From Sanghuangporus weigelae (taxonomy: Eukaryota; Basidiomycota; Agaricomycetes; Hymenochaetales; Hymenochaetaceae), in assembly GCA_033182465.1 (NCBI GenBank), contig CP137322.1, forward strand, positions 2,356,001-2,420,000: a stretch of DNA of 64,000 bases, in the 5' to 3' direction. Under the pieces are notes generated by a model that was given only the letters and a program-made list of their open reading frames with translations, made no database searches and was not told the DNA's origin. Made by a program: the position numbers and the translations under genes. Positions 60,202-64,000 of the stretch are shown here, one piece after another. How positions within the stretch are numbered: position 1 is the first letter of the stretch; every line of letters begins with the position of its first letter.

Positions 60202-60987
60202 TTAGATATATCCTCGTTGCTGGAGGTACTCTGCGATGATTCGTACACTTCCATTTACGTCCACCTCGTCTGTCTTGATGTGGATCTCAGGGTTCAGAGG
60301 TTCTTCGTATGGTGCAGAGACGCCTGTGAAATCTATATCGCAAGTCATATAATCAGTCCAAGCAGCTTTCTGGATTGTGTAGAGTGCATACCTTTGATCT
60401 CTCCTGCTCTAGCCTTCTTGTACAACCCCTTCGGATCACGTTGCTCCACGATGCTCAAAGGGGCATCAACGAAGACCTCGATGAAGTCGATGTTACCCTG
60501 TGCGTGTAAAGCGCGTGCGGTCTCTCGGTCTACTCGATAAGGAGATATGAAAGCCGTGATGACGATGCACGCCGCGTCTGCGAACAACTTTGCTACCTGC
60601 GCACAGAAAGCGTAATTAGATAAGTTGTTTTTTAAAAAATGGAGAAGAGGATAAACAGAAACGTGCCTCCCCAATCCTCCTGATATTCTCATTTCTCGAC
60701 TTCTCATCGAAGCCCAGATCTTTGTTCAGCCCAAATCGGATGTTATCTCCATCTAATCTATATGCGAATTTCTTAATGTGGAGGAGGTGCTGCTCGAGTG
60801 CGCATGCGATGGTTGATTTGCCACTTGCACTGAGACCTGTCAGCCAGATGGTGACCCCCTTTTGTTGAAGGAGTTGGGAGCGCTCTTCGGAGGAGACTGA
60901 GCCTGGTTATGCGCGACAGTAACTATGAATGAAAATTGATACCGAAGCAGGAGACGTACCTTGGTGGAAAGTAATATTAGTCGCCAT
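60202..60987 (-). CDS. MET14: Adenylyl-sulphate (APS) kinase
   Basis: Phosphorylates adenosine 5'-phosphosulphate to PAPS using ATP in cytosolic sulphate assimilation. Exons 60987-60960, 60902-60667, 60596-60392 and 60332-60202 give 199 aa, the fungal norm. The P-loop GLSASGKST is at 32-40. Other family motifs are [78 protein letters not shown] and SAPYEEP. Intron 2 starts with GC (GGAG|GCACGT). Using it joins IGE to VAKLF exactly as in all relatives, and no GT nearby does so. It is divergently paired with alanyl-tRNA synthetase. Confidence 0.96.
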
Positions 60988-61376
60988 CTATGATGTACAG
61001 GTGAGGTCTATACACTGTCCCGTCTCGATCGAAGAGTCGACGTGGTCCTCATGAAAACTTTGTATGCCAGCAAGGGATTCGAAATCGATGGACCAGACAT
61101 AGAGCAATGATTGCGTGACGGTTGATGATTGGAAGCTGAAACCTTCAGGAAAATTTCTGCCCAGGATCAGGCACAAGTAAATAGCTGATCCTACAAGATC
61201 ATTCGCGATAGCTTTCATCAAGTAATTGAACCAAAACTTTGAAGATGTCCACAAGTTCGCCGCAACGAAAATCGAGAAAAATCCGGAACAAATTCGATTG
61301 GAGAAAATAGCAGGTCACGTGCTCTTACTGATGTGTGAGTCAGGCGCGAATCGATAGCCCAAAAAGTAACAGGTGT
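60988..61376. promoter_or_regulatory. Divergent promoter, APS kinase / alanyl-tRNA synthetase, with an E-box
   Basis: About 390 bp. A palindromic CACGTG lies at 61316-61321, 56 bp before the first AlaRS ATG and about 330 bp before the APS kinase ATG. In yeast the MET14 promoter uses CACGTG sites for Cbf1-Met4; whether that holds here is inference. Confidence 0.4.

Positions 61377-64000
<2,624 letters not shown>

Overview
This window is nuclear DNA from a filamentous basidiomycete, most likely an Agaricomycete. Genes are dense and on both strands, cut by many short introns (about 40-70 nt, some longer). The recognisable proteins are fungal: a Gti1/Pac2 (WOPR) regulator, a Cys3/Met4-like bZIP factor, a CLIP-170-type CAP-Gly protein, a CLASP-like TOG protein, a germinal-centre-type kinase, fungal APS kinase and a mucin-like single-pass surface protein. 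I saw no rRNA, tRNA or CRISPR, and no LTR or virus-like element.

Layout. 1-5.0 kb: an isopenicillin-N-synthase-like 2-oxoglutarate oxygenase and a flavin monooxygenase with an NTF2-like N-terminal part, both on +. 5.6-19.2 kb: a large inverted duplication. A multi-exon gene for a membrane plus WD40-propeller protein is present once on - (6.2-10.6 kb, frame open wherever I traced it) and once on + (15.2-19.2 kb, carrying several lesions). The bZIP gene sits between the arms. An unidentified block X lies near each arm, but on opposite sides of the gene. A third, diverged copy lies at 47.1-51.2 kb.

20.0-38.9 kb is ordinary gene-dense euchromatin: a 259-aa membrane protein, an intracellular-type LysM protein, a four-zinc-knuckle protein, CTR9 (PAF complex), a CLIP-170-like protein with a 12-nt microexon, a small basic protein and a mucin-like membrane protein. 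38.9-47.0 kb is gene-poor: a cysteinyl-tRNA synthetase pseudogene fragment, three MITEs with PIF/Harbinger-type TAA/TTA target duplications, and the WOPR gene. 51.6-64.0 kb is housekeeping again: ribosomal protein S18 (uS13), the CLASP-like protein, a GCK kinase, APS kinase (MET14) and alanyl-tRNA synthetase, which runs off the window end and has a mitochondrial-type extension ahead of its cytosolic start.

Functional links. The bZIP factor and APS kinase both belong to sulphur assimilation, and the CLIP and CLASP proteins both belong to microtubule plus-end control. I see no evidence that either pair is co-regulated here. Exon models were built by eye from splice consensus and protein frame; those given with exact exons close in frame.
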